This document shows, one piece after another, positions 7,158 to 16,493 of a stretch of DNA of 64,000 bases. Made by a program: the position numbers and the translations under genes. The first letter of the stretch is position 1. The number at the start of each line of letters is the position of its first letter. The stretch is taken from contig NC_014378.1 in the NCBI RefSeq assembly GCF_000144695.1, positions 1,677,833 through 1,741,832 on the forward strand. Direction: 5' to 3'. The notes below the pieces were generated by a model, which saw only the letters and a program-made list of their open reading frames with translations, ran no database searches and was not told the DNA's origin. Source of the DNA: Acetohalobium arabaticum DSM 5501 (GTDB lineage: Bacteria > Bacillota > Halanaerobiia > Halobacteroidales > Acetohalobiaceae).

Positions 7158-8339
7158 ATGATTAATTTTTGGATAATCAGCAAATATAAATTTATTATCA
7201 TCTTAAGTATGATTATCTTTTTAGTCAGTTTCTTTGCTGGAGGTATTACTAAGCATAATAACTTCTCCCAACTTGAAAAAATAGTTGTTATCGATCCTGG
7301 ACACGGTAGTATTGATAAAGGTACTCATCGAAATGAAGTTTATGAAAAGGAAATTAATCTAAAGATAGCTAAAGAATTAGCCGCTCTTCTTGAAAAAGGA
7401 AATCTACAGGTAATCCTAACTAGAACTGATGATTCATTATACAAAGATGATCGCAATAAAGATATTAAGTATCGGGCTAGATTAGCAAATAAAAAAGATG
7501 CTGACCTCTTTGTCAGCATCCATGTTAATAGTTTTCCCGGGACCAGTTCTTTTGGCGGACAGACCTTCTATACCCCTAATTCACCTCAAAGTAAGAAATT
7601 AGCTAAATTTATCCAGCAAGAGTTAATCAATATTCAACCGGAAAATTATCGTAAAATAAAACCTGGAAACTTCTATGTGCTGAATAAAACTGATATGCCG
7701 GCAGTCTTGGCAGAGGTTGGATTCTTAAGCAATGATGTAGACTTTAAACGCCTAACCAGTACCGAGGAAAGAAAAAAGATTGCTAAAGCATTGAGCAAAG
7801 GAATAATTACTTATTTTAATAGTAATCTACCGCTCCCCCCAACAGAAAAAGAGGCCCAACAGACTGTCCAAACCAATACTTCTCTCAACAATAAATTTAA
7901 AGTTTATTTCCCTAAAGTTACAGCCACTGAGGCAGATTTAATCCCAATTAATCAAACAGTCCCTACCACTGAAATATTTGTTACAAATTCTAACTCTTTA
8001 ATTGAACAGATAGCCTCTAAAGCCTTAGAAGCTTTGATTGCAGGACCGGAACTTAAAGATAAATTCCAAAATATAATTCCAGTCGAAACTGAAGTATTAG
8101 AACTTAAAGTTAAGAATAAAACTGCTTATGTAAACTTCAGTCGTGAAATAATGACTAACTTCAACGGCGGTAGCACAAAAGAAGCCCTAGCCGTCAATGC
8201 TATAGTCCAAACACTAACTCAGTTTTCGGAAATTAATGAGGTAGAGATTCTAATTGAAGGCCAACAGAATAAAAGTATTGGGGGGCATATATTCTTTGAA
8301 TATCCTTTAACCAAAAAAGACCTACCTATAATCAGGTAG
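7158..8339 (+). CDS. N-acetylmuramoyl-L-alanine amidase fused to a GerMN domain
   Basis: The only plus-strand gene, 393 residues. An N-terminal membrane segment is followed by an amidase_3 domain: VVIDPGHGSIDKGT (zinc His), the Glu of EKEINL, VSIHVNS (zinc His) and LAEVGFLSN (catalytic Glu). From about residue 245 a GerMN domain follows (KVYFPKV, ALEALIAGP, VNFSREI, LAVNAIVQTLTQF). CwlD-type amidases prepare the spore cortex for germination and GerM acts in sporulation and germination, so the fusion suggests a cortex or septum role. The start follows AGGGAG. The stop codon lies inside the terminator of the convergent gene. Confidence 0.9.
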   Translation: MINFWIISKYKFIIILSMIIFLVSFFAGGITKHNNFSQLEKIVVIDPGHGSIDKGTHRNEVYEKEINLKIAKELAALLEKGNLQVILTRTDDSLYKDDRNKDIKYRARLANKKDADLFVSIHVNSFPGTSSFGGQTFYTPNSPQSKKLAKFIQQELINIQPENYRKIKPGNFYVLNKTDMPAVLAEVGFLSNDVDFKRLTSTEERKKIAKALSKGIITYFNSNLPLPPTEKEAQQTVQTNTSLNNKFKVYFPKVTATEADLIPINQTVPTTEIFVTNSNSLIEQIASKALEALIAGPELKDKFQNIIPVETEVLELKVKNKTAYVNFSREIMTNFNGGSTKEALAVNAIVQTLTQFSEINEVEILIEGQQNKSIGGHIFFEYPLTKKDLPIIR

Positions 8340-8342
8340 GTC
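8313..8342 (-). terminator. Intrinsic terminator of the LysM/SleB gene
   Basis: GACCTACCT/AGGTAGGTC, a perfect 9-bp stem with a 6-base loop, is followed on the minus strand by six T. It overlaps the last codons and stop of the convergent plus-strand amidase. Plus-strand transcription has no T-run after it. Confidence 0.85.
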
Positions 8343-8363
8343 CTGTAAGCTAATCTATTAAAT

Positions 8364-9317
8364 TTATCTTGCAAAAACATGATCTCCAATCTTAACTAAT
8401 GTACTTCTAGTTGACAGCCACTGCATAGTCTTAGCTGTTTTAGGATTATAGAAGTATAATGCTCCACGTGAAGGATCTTGTCCATTCAATACTGTTTCAG
8501 CAGCCCTGTATGCCTGACGTGTAGGCTGATTATTGATCTGCCCATCACTAACTACAGCAAACTGCCCCGGTTGATAAATTACTCGTTTAATGCTGTCAGG
8601 AAAATAATTACTAACCACACGATTTAGAACAACAGCTCCGACAGCAACCTGTCCCACAAAGGGTTCTCCTCTAGCTTCAGCACTGATTAATCGGGCCAAT
8701 AAATTTAATTCTTCCCGTGAAATAGTCTTTGAAATTACCTGCTTAGGAGTTAAATTATTAATCGGTAAAGCAATCTTATCCCCGCGTCTAATTACATCAG
8801 TATCTATGAGATTATTTAACTTTCTTAACACTCTTACTGAAGTATTGAATTCACGGGCCAATTCATATAAAGTGTCTCCCGATTTTAAATAATAATCCAA
8901 CGTTCTGAGATTTGAAACATCAACTTTAGCAGTAGATTTATCCTTTATTTTTACAACAATCTCTCTCTCAACAAAATTTTTTTGTCGAAACTGACCATCA
9001 ATTATTCTATCCGTCTTATAAACTTCATCCAATAATATTCTATTAATTTGATAATCTCTTTTTTTATCAGTCTCTGCCTGATAAGTCTGGGGAATTTTTA
9101 ATTCTTCTCCCGCTTTAATGGTTCCCTTTTGTAAATTATTTATCTCTTTTAGCCTATCCACTGAAGTTCCAAACTTTTTAGCCACCTTAACTAAAGCATC
9201 GCCTTCCTGCACTTCATAATATAACTTGAATCTCGGAGCTGCCACAGCCCCAGCTGTTATAATCACTAACATAAGTATTAAAATACAGACTACAAAGGCT
9301 CCCTTTTTCCAACGCAT
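8364..9317 (-). CDS. LysM-SleB cell wall hydrolase
   Basis: A 317-residue exported hydrolase with a signal-like hydrophobic N-terminus, LysM 1 (YYEVQEGDALVKVAKKFGTS), LysM 2 (DYYLKSGDTLYELAREFNTS) and a C-terminal hydrolase_2/SleB domain (RLISAEARGEPFVGQVAVGAVVLNRV, with the catalytic Glu in SAEARGE). SleB/CwlJ-type enzymes are cortex-lytic transglycosylases acting in germination. I chose ATG at 9315-9317, six bases after GGGGG; an upstream in-frame TTG at 9344 has no ribosome site. Its terminator is shared with the end of the convergent amidase. Confidence 0.88.
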   Translation of the reverse strand: MRWKKGAFVVCILILMLVIITAGAVAAPRFKLYYEVQEGDALVKVAKKFGTSVDRLKEINNLQKGTIKAGEELKIPQTYQAETDKKRDYQINRILLDEVYKTDRIIDGQFRQKNFVEREIVVKIKDKSTAKVDVSNLRTLDYYLKSGDTLYELAREFNTSVRVLRKLNNLIDTDVIRRGDKIALPINNLTPKQVISKTISREELNLLARLISAEARGEPFVGQVAVGAVVLNRVVSNYFPDSIKRVIYQPGQFAVVSDGQINNQPTRQAYRAAETVLNGQDPSRGALYFYNPKTAKTMQWLSTRSTLVKIGDHVFAR

Positions 9318-9401
9318 ATCCATCCCCCTATTACCTTGAATCAATTCTAGATTTTAATCCCTAATAGACTCACTTCTTGATTTAATATGTTGAATCCTGT
9401 T

Positions 9402-11918
9402 TTAAGCTTGAATTTTTTCAACTTTTTTAGTTATTTCTTGATGATTATCAGCAATTATTTTACATCCTTGAGGAACAGAACTAATAAATGATTTACCGTA
9501 GTTTTTAGTAAGTATTCTTTTATCCAGTACAATTACAGAACCAGAGTCAGACTGAGATCTGATTAACCGTCCAAAACCCTGTTTGAACTTTATTACTGCC
9601 CGCGGCAGCATATAGTTATAAAAAGCATTCCTACCTTCTGCTTCTATCTCCTCTACTTTAGCCTCTATTACAGGATCAGTCGGTACCTGAAAAGGTAACT
9701 TTACAATAATTACCGAACTCAACTGTTCACCAGGAATATCGATTCCTTCCCAGAAGCTGGCCGTGCCAAAGATTACTGGTGCCAAATCCTGCTTGAAATC
9801 CTCAACTAAAAGATGGCGGGATTTCTCTCCCTGTCGGTATAAATTCAGTTTAGTCTCTTCTAACTCTCCCCTCAACTTATAATAGAATTGATTCAACATA
9901 CCATAGGAGGTAAATAAAACTAGACTACGCCCCTGATTGGCAGTCAATAATTCCTTTAAAACTCTTAAAGCCTCAGTAAGAAAAGTATCATCATACGGTT
10001 CAGGTAGATCAGTCGGAATTCCTAGTAATGCCTGTTGGCTATAATCAAATGGATCACCGGTCCTCAGTTCTGCAACTAAGTCTTTCTCTAACCCTAATCT
10101 ATCTCTAATGTAATCAAAAGATTTATTAACTGTTAAGGTGGCTGAAGTAAAGATAATCGAATCCATCTCCAGCAGTAAGTTATCTTTGAATTCACCAGCA
10201 ATATTAATCGGCGCAGAATTAAGCCTACAGTTGATCTCTTCTCTGCTGTTTTTAGTTACCTCAATCCAGTCTACTGTGTCATCATCTGTCTGGTTAATGA
10301 CAGTATCAATCACTCTAACTACTGCTTTAGCCCGATCTACTCTAGCAGTTATATCTACTAACAGACCTTCATAATCATCTATATCAGCAGTGGATAATAG
10401 ATCGATCTCCACCCTTAATTCATCCAATTTCTTGCTTAACTGATTCAGCGATAATAAAAGATTATCAGCTTCTTCCTTTATAGTCTCCCAGCCTTCATCT
10501 TCTCTTATCTCTTCAGTTAACCGCAGCTTATTCTCTCCCTGCTTTTCAGACTGTGCTTTTTGTTTAAACTTCTCTAGAACATTAAAGAAAGTATTTGTCC
10601 TATCAGTTACTTTTAGAACTAACGGCTGCAGAATATTATCGATTAAACGCTGCAAATCCAGTCTAGTATCTTCATCAATCTGCTCCCGGGCTTGATTAAT
10701 CTTAAATCTAGCCTCCATTAAAAAGCCCTGAATTCCTTCCTTGGACTGCTTAACATGTAGATTATTGAGATACTTAATCAGCTGCTGTTTACTAATCTTC
10801 TCTCCTAAATAGCTTGTTGCTACCTCTTCTATGTTATGGGCTTCATCACAGATAATATGGCTGTAGCGGGGTAAAACTGCTACCTTCAGATCCATTCCCT
10901 CTTCTTTCCGCACGGCAATATCAGAAAATAGCAGATGATGGTTGACTACTAAGAGATCAGCATTGATGCTTTTGGCCCTAGCCCGGGCAAAGAAGCACTG
11001 GCTATGGTGAGGACAGTCTGACCGCAGACAGGTATCACTTTCTGAAGCTACACGATTCCAAACTGAAGCCTGAGGTTGAAAGACTAACTCAGACCGACAG
11101 CCGGTCTGGGCCTCAGTTGCCCAGTCTAATAATTTAAGATATGACTCTCTTTCTTCATTCTCCAGAGCCTGGTCAGCTATCTGCTGTAAATTATAAAGCT
11201 TCCGCAGACAGATATAATTTCGCCTACCTTTAACTAAGACTGCTTTAAAGTCCAAATCCAGCGCCTTCTTAAGCAGTGGAATATCCTTCTTGATCAATTG
11301 TTCCTGTAGATTAATTGTATTGGTTGAGATGACTACCCGCTGTTCATTCTTAACAGCCCAATATATACTGGGGATCAGATACGCAAGGGATTTTCCGGTT
11401 CCTGTACCTGCCTCGACTAATAAATGGGTGCTCCGGTTGAAGGCCTTAGCAACTACCTCTGCCATAATCTGCTGCTGGCGCCGGTATTCATATTGGCCTA
11501 ATGTCTTGTCCAAAGCATTCCCGGCAGCAAATAGATCACTGATCTCTTCAACAGCTAATTCCTTCATTTCCGCTGCTAAATCTGGCTCAACAACTACATA
11601 AAGATCATCCACCTGATTATTAATAATAATAAATCCTATCTGTTGGGCCCCAAACTTAGCCGCTAAATTAAGATCAGGCTGAGAAGGACTTAAGTTGCCG
11701 CTGGGATGATTATGGATCACTACCTCTCCTGGCCTTAATTTAGCAGCTGGCACCGGTACTGCTTGCTTATTCCCCCGGGCTACTACCTCAACTTCAGTAA
11801 TTATCTCTTCTTCACTGCTTAAACGTCCTATACAGTAAACCTCCTGCTGATCTGCTTCAACAATTACTTTCTTTAATTTTGTTCTTACCTCAGCTGTAAA
11901 ATAATCATCAATCTTCAT
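9402..11918 (-). CDS. dinG: DinG-family helicase with N-terminal RadC-like JAMM domain
   Basis: An 838-residue protein. Residues about 1-115 carry a JAMM/MPN-type metal motif, HNHPSGNLSPSQPD (His69, His71, Ser79, Asp82), as in RadC. Then comes an XPD/DinG superfamily 2 helicase: Walker A GTGTGKS (171-177), cysteines spaced as for the 4Fe-4S cluster (CLRK, GCRS, TCLRSDCPHHSQC), DEAH, and C-terminal GRLIRS. DinG proteins unwind 5'-3', including R-loops and D-loops. Many Firmicutes DinG carry a DEDD exonuclease at this end instead, so the JAMM fusion is unusual. nfo lies 34 bases upstream. Confidence 0.9.
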   Translation of the reverse strand: MKIDDYFTAEVRTKLKKVIVEADQQEVYCIGRLSSEEEIITEVEVVARGNKQAVPVPAAKLRPGEVVIHNHPSGNLSPSQPDLNLAAKFGAQQIGFIIINNQVDDLYVVVEPDLAAEMKELAVEEISDLFAAGNALDKTLGQYEYRRQQQIMAEVVAKAFNRSTHLLVEAGTGTGKSLAYLIPSIYWAVKNEQRVVISTNTINLQEQLIKKDIPLLKKALDLDFKAVLVKGRRNYICLRKLYNLQQIADQALENEERESYLKLLDWATEAQTGCRSELVFQPQASVWNRVASESDTCLRSDCPHHSQCFFARARAKSINADLLVVNHHLLFSDIAVRKEEGMDLKVAVLPRYSHIICDEAHNIEEVATSYLGEKISKQQLIKYLNNLHVKQSKEGIQGFLMEARFKINQAREQIDEDTRLDLQRLIDNILQPLVLKVTDRTNTFFNVLEKFKQKAQSEKQGENKLRLTEEIREDEGWETIKEEADNLLLSLNQLSKKLDELRVEIDLLSTADIDDYEGLLVDITARVDRAKAVVRVIDTVINQTDDDTVDWIEVTKNSREEINCRLNSAPINIAGEFKDNLLLEMDSIIFTSATLTVNKSFDYIRDRLGLEKDLVAELRTGDPFDYSQQALLGIPTDLPEPYDDTFLTEALRVLKELLTANQGRSLVLFTSYGMLNQFYYKLRGELEETKLNLYRQGEKSRHLLVEDFKQDLAPVIFGTASFWEGIDIPGEQLSSVIIVKLPFQVPTDPVIEAKVEEIEAEGRNAFYNYMLPRAVIKFKQGFGRLIRSQSDSGSVIVLDKRILTKNYGKSFISSVPQGCKIIADNHQEITKKVEKIQA

Positions 11919-11952
11919 CTAATCCCCCCTTCACCTAAGCACTCACCAATCT

Positions 11953-12795
11953 TTACTTACCTAAATTCCGCAAAGTCTTTAGATTCAACTCATCATCACC
12001 ATTATCATCAATGGGAGTTTCAATAATTAATACTTTCTCCTTCATCTGTGAATGATTAACTAATCTCGCAAAGCCTTCACTACCTATCTTGCCCTGACCA
12101 ATATGATAGTGACGGTCCTTATTGCTGCCCACCTCTTCTTTTGAATCATTGACATGGATTACTGGTAAATTCTCTAATCCAAAAGTATCATCAATCTCTG
12201 TTAATAATCCATCAAAACCGGCTTCACTCCTTAAATCATAGCCAGCAGTAAAAGCATGGCAGGTATCAAGACAGATCCCTACTCTCTTTAGTGGTATCCC
12301 TTCAGTCATAGCCAGTAGATCATCAAAGTTAAAACCTACCTCGGTGCCAGCTCCAGCAACATTCTCCAGCAGTAATTTAGCCTCAGGATTGAATTCATTG
12401 ATAATCTCCTGCAGTGCCTGATTAACCCGCTTAATCCCTGCCTCAATCCCTGACCCAGTGTGATTACCTGGATGTAGTACAACATAATCAGCTCCTAAAC
12501 AATCAGCCCTTCTGATATCCTCTGTAAGTGATTCTTTTGATTTCTTATATAATTCATCTTTAGGCGTAGCCAGATTACTGAGATAATTAGCATGAACTAC
12601 CGATGAAGCTAACTCTATAGATTTACTCTTCTCCTTAAATAGCTCAGCTACTTCTGTAGTTAACTCTTTGCCTGTCCAGCCGCGAGGATTCTTAGCAAAG
12701 ATCTGAAAAGCATTTATCTCTAACTCTTCTGCTCTATCTACTGCCTTATCAACTCCACCAGCAATCGAAAGATGTGCTCCTAACTTCACTACCAT
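11953..12795 (-). CDS. nfo: Endonuclease IV (AP endonuclease)
   Basis: About 280 residues, the usual length. A TIM-barrel metal enzyme that cuts 5' of abasic sites in base-excision repair. Family motifs visible include GAHLSIAGG, the LHPGNHTGSG region, LLENVAGAG, GICLDTCHAF, HVNDSK and HIGQGKIG, whose His, Asp and Glu side chains bind the three zinc ions. The exact start is unsure: GTG at 12798, ATG at 12795 or GTG at 12789 all lie close to a GAGGTG ribosome site. It is adjacent to dinG, forming a small DNA-repair pair. Confidence 0.93.
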   Translation of the reverse strand: MVVKLGAHLSIAGGVDKAVDRAEELEINAFQIFAKNPRGWTGKELTTEVAELFKEKSKSIELASSVVHANYLSNLATPKDELYKKSKESLTEDIRRADCLGADYVVLHPGNHTGSGIEAGIKRVNQALQEIINEFNPEAKLLLENVAGAGTEVGFNFDDLLAMTEGIPLKRVGICLDTCHAFTAGYDLRSEAGFDGLLTEIDDTFGLENLPVIHVNDSKEEVGSNKDRHYHIGQGKIGSEGFARLVNHSQMKEKVLIIETPIDDNGDDELNLKTLRNLGK

Positions 12796-12831
12796 CACCT
12801 CATTCTAGAATAAATGTTCGATCGTGAATTT

Positions 12832-12866
12832 AAAAAAACATAAACTAGAAAGAATCTAGTTTATGT
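12832..12866 (-). terminator. Intrinsic terminator after pnp
   Basis: ACATAAACTAG/CTAGTTTATGT forms an 11-bp stem with a 7-base loop, followed on the minus strand by seven T. A second hairpin overlaps the pnp stop (GGATAGATAA/TTATCTATCC, about 12876-12902). Confidence 0.88.
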
Positions 12867-12892
12867 TTAAAGAAAGGATAGATAATATTTAT

Positions 12893-15019
12893 TTATCTAT
12901 CCTCATTATCTTTTTCTCTTTCTCTCTCGACTAAGGCTTCCTTGCGGGAGAGATTAAGCCGATCCTTATCATCAATTTCTGTTAACTTAACTAAGATCTC
13001 ATCACCTACAGTTAAGAGATCCTCTACCTCATCGACATGGTAATCGGCTAATTCAGAAATATGAACTAACCCTTCCTTACCAGGAAGAATTTCAACAAAA
13101 GCTCCAAAGTGGGTTACTCTCTTAACCTCACCTAAATAGATCTCACCAACTTCTACATCTTCCGTCATCTTGGCAACCATCTGCTGGGCCTGTTTACCGC
13201 TCTCCTGATCATCAGCAGCAATAAAGACAGTACCATCATCCTCAATATCAACATTAACACCAGTTTCGTCGATAATCTTCTTAATTGTCTTGCCGCCAGG
13301 ACCGATTACATCCCGAATCTTTTCTGGGTCAATCTCCATTGTAATAATGCTTGGTGCATACGGCGATAATTCATCACGTGATTCAGGCATAACTTCTAAC
13401 ATCTTATCCAGAATATGAAGTCTACCTTGGCGGGCCTGCTCTAAAGCTTCAGCTAAGATATCTTTAGAGATCCCCTTAATCTTTACATCCATCTGTAAGG
13501 CAGTAATACCGTCCTCACTACCGGCAACTTTGAAGTCCATATCGCCGTTAAAGTCTTCAATACCCTGAATATCAGATAGTACTTCTACTTTATCTCCCTT
13601 TTTCATCAGTCCCATAGCTATACCAGCTACTGGCTTTCTGATAGGTACTCCAGCATCCATTAATGACAGCGTACTGCCGCAGATACTGGCCTGCGAAGTA
13701 GAACCATTGGATTCTAACACTTCAGAGACTAACCGAATAGTATAAGGGAAATCATCATGTTCCGGAATCATCGGACGAAGTGCTCTCTCGCCTAAGGCAC
13801 CGTGGCCGATCTCTCTACGCCCTGGACCTCTAATCGGGCCTGTCTCACCTACACTGAAGGAAGGAAAATTATAATGATGCATATATCGTTTTGATTCTTT
13901 AACTTCAATTCCATCCAATCTCTGTTCATCACCAACAGCACCTAAGGTCGCTACTGTCATAACCTGCGTTTGGCCGCGGGTAAAGATACCGGAACCGTGG
14001 GCCCGAGGTAATACATCTACTTCACACCAGATAGGACGAACCTCATCAAGATCACGACCGTCAACCCGTTTGCCTTCATCCAGAACTAAACTGCGGATTG
14101 TCTCCTTAGTAATCTTGTCCAGAGTACTGCTAACTACCTTCATCTTCTCTTCTGTTCCCTCATCATCTGCAAATTCATCAGTAAAATGTTCTTTTACTTC
14201 TTCTTTAACCTGATCTAGATTCTCACCGCGCTCTGCTTTATCTTTAGTCAGTAATGCCTCTTTGAGATCTTCACCTGCATATTCCCGAACTGCTGCTTCA
14301 ACTTCTGGATCTTCAACTGTGACTAATTCTAAATCTGCTTCCTCTTTACCGATCTTAGCTACCATTTCTTCCTGCAACTTAATTATACCCTGTAGCTTCT
14401 GATGACCATAATCAATAGCTTCAATCATCTTATCTTCAGTAACTTCATTGGCTGCCGATTCTACCATCATAACTCCATCTTTATTACCAGCAACAATTAA
14501 ATCCAGACTGCTCTCTTCCTGTTCTTCAACTGTTGGGTTGAGAATTAATTCTCCATCTACCAATCCAACATTAACACCGCCGATAGGACCCTCAAAAGGA
14601 ATATCAGAAATAGATAAAGCAGCTGAAGCTCCAATCATAGCTGCTACTTCAGGGGAATTATCATTATCTACTGATAATACTGTTGCTATGACCTGAACAT
14701 CATGTCTCATTCCTTCAGGAAATAGAGGTCTTAGCGGTCTATCAATCAATCTAGAGGTCAATGTTGCTGCTTCACTAGGTCTTCCTTCCCGCTTAATAAA
14801 TCCGCCGGGAATCTTACCGACAGAATAGAGACGCTCCTCATAATTAATCATTAGCGGAAAGTAATCCATTCCTCTAGGATCATCCATAGTAGCTGTTACT
14901 AGAATGACTGTTTCTCCATAACGAACTAAAACTGAACCATTAGCCTGTTGGGCCAATTTTCCGGTCTCTAAAGTTAATTCTCTACCACCGAGTTCCATCT
15001 TCCATTCTTGGTTTTCCAT
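12893..15019 (-). CDS. pnp: Polyribonucleotide nucleotidyltransferase (PNPase)
   Basis: A 708-residue PNPase of normal length. Two RNase PH-like domains flank an all-helical linker (IRPLFPEG of the first core; [13 protein letters not shown] and [17 protein letters not shown] of the second). A KH domain follows ([16 protein letters not shown]) and then an S1 domain ([33 protein letters not shown]). It degrades RNA 3'-5' using phosphate. The tail is short and charged. The start follows AAAGGAGCG. It follows rpsO, the near-universal order, with a terminator-like hairpin between. Confidence 0.97.
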   Translation of the reverse strand: MENQEWKMELGGRELTLETGKLAQQANGSVLVRYGETVILVTATMDDPRGMDYFPLMINYEERLYSVGKIPGGFIKREGRPSEAATLTSRLIDRPLRPLFPEGMRHDVQVIATVLSVDNDNSPEVAAMIGASAALSISDIPFEGPIGGVNVGLVDGELILNPTVEEQEESSLDLIVAGNKDGVMMVESAANEVTEDKMIEAIDYGHQKLQGIIKLQEEMVAKIGKEEADLELVTVEDPEVEAAVREYAGEDLKEALLTKDKAERGENLDQVKEEVKEHFTDEFADDEGTEEKMKVVSSTLDKITKETIRSLVLDEGKRVDGRDLDEVRPIWCEVDVLPRAHGSGIFTRGQTQVMTVATLGAVGDEQRLDGIEVKESKRYMHHYNFPSFSVGETGPIRGPGRREIGHGALGERALRPMIPEHDDFPYTIRLVSEVLESNGSTSQASICGSTLSLMDAGVPIRKPVAGIAMGLMKKGDKVEVLSDIQGIEDFNGDMDFKVAGSEDGITALQMDVKIKGISKDILAEALEQARQGRLHILDKMLEVMPESRDELSPYAPSIITMEIDPEKIRDVIGPGGKTIKKIIDETGVNVDIEDDGTVFIAADDQESGKQAQQMVAKMTEDVEVGEIYLGEVKRVTHFGAFVEILPGKEGLVHISELADYHVDEVEDLLTVGDEILVKLTEIDDKDRLNLSRKEALVEREREKDNEDR

Positions 15020-15088
15020 TTATCAACGCTCCTTTTATTATTTATTATATATTATGTACAGTTTGATAAATTTTAAATATCAAATTCT

Positions 15089-15119
15089 AAAATATAAGAG
15101 CGGGAAATCCCGCCCTTAT
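15089..15119 (-). terminator. Terminator or processing hairpin between rpsO and pnp
   Basis: ATAAGGGCGGG/CCCGCTCTTAT is an 11-bp stem with one G-U pair and a 4-base loop, followed on the minus strand by ATTTTAG. It lies 9 bases past the rpsO stop. It may be leaky, since pnp often shares transcripts with rpsO. Confidence 0.8.
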
Positions 15120-15127
15120 GTATCAGC

Positions 15128-15394
15128 TTAACCTCTAATACCTAACTCTTTAATTAACTCTCGATATCTTTCAACATCATTATTCTGTAAGTACTCCAAT
15201 AATCTCTTTCGCTTACCAACCATCTTTAATAGACCACGGCGAGAATTATGATCCTGGTTATGATCTCTAAGATGCTCAGTTAATTCATCAATCCGAGCAG
15301 TTAAAATAGCAATCTGGACTTCCGAAGAACCAGTATCTCCTTCATGGCGTCCATACTTATCAATAATTTCTTCCTTCTTTTCTGGTGCTAACAT
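15128..15394 (-). CDS. rpsO: 30S ribosomal protein S15
   Basis: 88 residues, full length, with the S15 signature [19 protein letters not shown] and the helix ending [21 protein letters not shown]. It binds the central domain of 16S rRNA early in 30S assembly. The start follows AAGGAGGTGACC. Its own promoter and a pseudoknot-like leader lie directly upstream, which suggests the autoregulation common for S15. Confidence 0.97.
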   Translation of the reverse strand: MLAPEKKEEIIDKYGRHEGDTGSSEVQIAILTARIDELTEHLRDHNQDHNSRRGLLKMVGKRKRLLEYLQNNDVERYRELIKELGIRG

Positions 15395-15407
15395 CTAGGT
15401 CACCTCC

Positions 15408-15456
15408 TTAAAATATAATCGCCACTAGCCAAGACCAACGGCGGAGAAACGCTAGT
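15408..15456 (-). promoter_or_regulatory. Pseudoknot-forming rpsO leader (likely S15 autoregulation)
   Basis: On the minus strand ACTAGC (15451-15456) pairs with GCTAGT (15424-15429). CGCC (15440-15443), inside that loop, pairs with GGCG (15420-15423) immediately after the first stem. This is an H-type pseudoknot with two stackable helices ending about 12 bases before the ribosome site. S15 represses its own mRNA through a pseudoknot in E. coli. The same mechanism here is an inference. Confidence 0.6.
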
Positions 15457-15484
15457 CCTAGTTAATGGTTCAAACTACTATATA

Positions 15485-15513
15485 ATTTTAACATACAGCA
15501 TTACAATTGTAAA
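15485..15513 (-). promoter_or_regulatory. Vegetative promoter for rpsO
   Basis: TTTACA (15508-15513), 17 bases, TAAAAT (15485-15490). The predicted start near 15478 gives a leader of about 85 bases containing the pseudoknot. It lies between ribF and rpsO, so rpsO does not depend on read-through. Confidence 0.8.
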
Positions 15514-15520
15514 CTCATTT

Positions 15521-16444
15521 TTAAACTTCTAAAATATCCTTGGCTTCAGCTATATCCTTCATTATCTGCTTTATTAGCCCATCCCGGGAGTTAAATTCCA
15601 TTTCACTACGCAGCCCCTCAACAAACTCCACTTCAATCTTCTCTTGATAGATATCATCATCAAAATCAAAGATATTCACTTCAATGCTCAATTCATCCTG
15701 ATTAAAGGTAGGACAAGAACCTACATGGGCAGCTCCAGCCATCTTTGTTCCCTCTAAATAGACATAGACAGCATAAACTCCGGACTTGGGAATAATATAA
15801 TCAGCTACAGGCTTTAGATTAGCAGTAGGAAAGCCTAATTCTCTTCCGCGCTTATCTCCGTCAATAACCTTGCCCTCTATCGAATAATTACGCGTTAAAT
15901 AAGTCTTTACTTCCTGCAATCTACCTGCTTCAATTAATTCCCTAATATAAGTACTGCTAACAACTTTATTATCGATAGTAACTGAATCAATTACTTTAAC
16001 TTCAAAACCAAATTCTGCCCCTAACTTCTTTAATTTAATCGTATCACCTAATCCTTGATAACCAAACCGAAAATCTTCGCCAACTACCACCTTATGAACA
16101 TTAATTCCAGCTACCAGATAATCCCGAACAAACCCTTTAAAGTCTAACTTAGCAAAGTCAGCTGTAAATTCAACTAAATAGACTTTATCCAGTCCTAACT
16201 CTTCTAAAATACGATACTTCTGTTTCCAGCTGGTTATTAAGGGAGGAGCCTTGCTAGGAGCAACTACAGATAAAGGATGTGGTTTAAAACTAAATAAGGC
16301 TGCTTTACAGTTTAATCTATCTGCAGTAGTAATTACCTCATCTATTAACTGCTGATGTCCATAATGAATTCCATCAAAAGCACCCAAAGCAGCAACTACA
16401 GATTCAGTTTCAGATTTAATTTCTTCTCCGTTAATAATCTCCAT
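15521..16444 (-). CDS. ribF: Bifunctional riboflavin kinase / FAD synthetase
   Basis: A 307-residue RibF. The N-terminal adenylyltransferase domain has GAFDGIHYGHQQLI (HxGH-type nucleotide motif) and YIRELIEAGRLQ. The C-terminal riboflavin kinase domain has KVIDGDKRGRELGFPTANL. It makes FMN and then FAD. It lies between nrnA and rpsO. truB, which commonly sits just before ribF, is not present here. Confidence 0.95.
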   Translation of the reverse strand: MEIINGEEIKSETESVVAALGAFDGIHYGHQQLIDEVITTADRLNCKAALFSFKPHPLSVVAPSKAPPLITSWKQKYRILEELGLDKVYLVEFTADFAKLDFKGFVRDYLVAGINVHKVVVGEDFRFGYQGLGDTIKLKKLGAEFGFEVKVIDSVTIDNKVVSSTYIRELIEAGRLQEVKTYLTRNYSIEGKVIDGDKRGRELGFPTANLKPVADYIIPKSGVYAVYVYLEGTKMAGAAHVGSCPTFNQDELSIEVNIFDFDDDIYQEKIEVEFVEGLRSEMEFNSRDGLIKQIMKDIAEAKDILEV

Positions 16445-16493
16445 AATTAAGCTCCCCTTTAACAGATCAGTCTATTAAAATTAATTATCCCCT

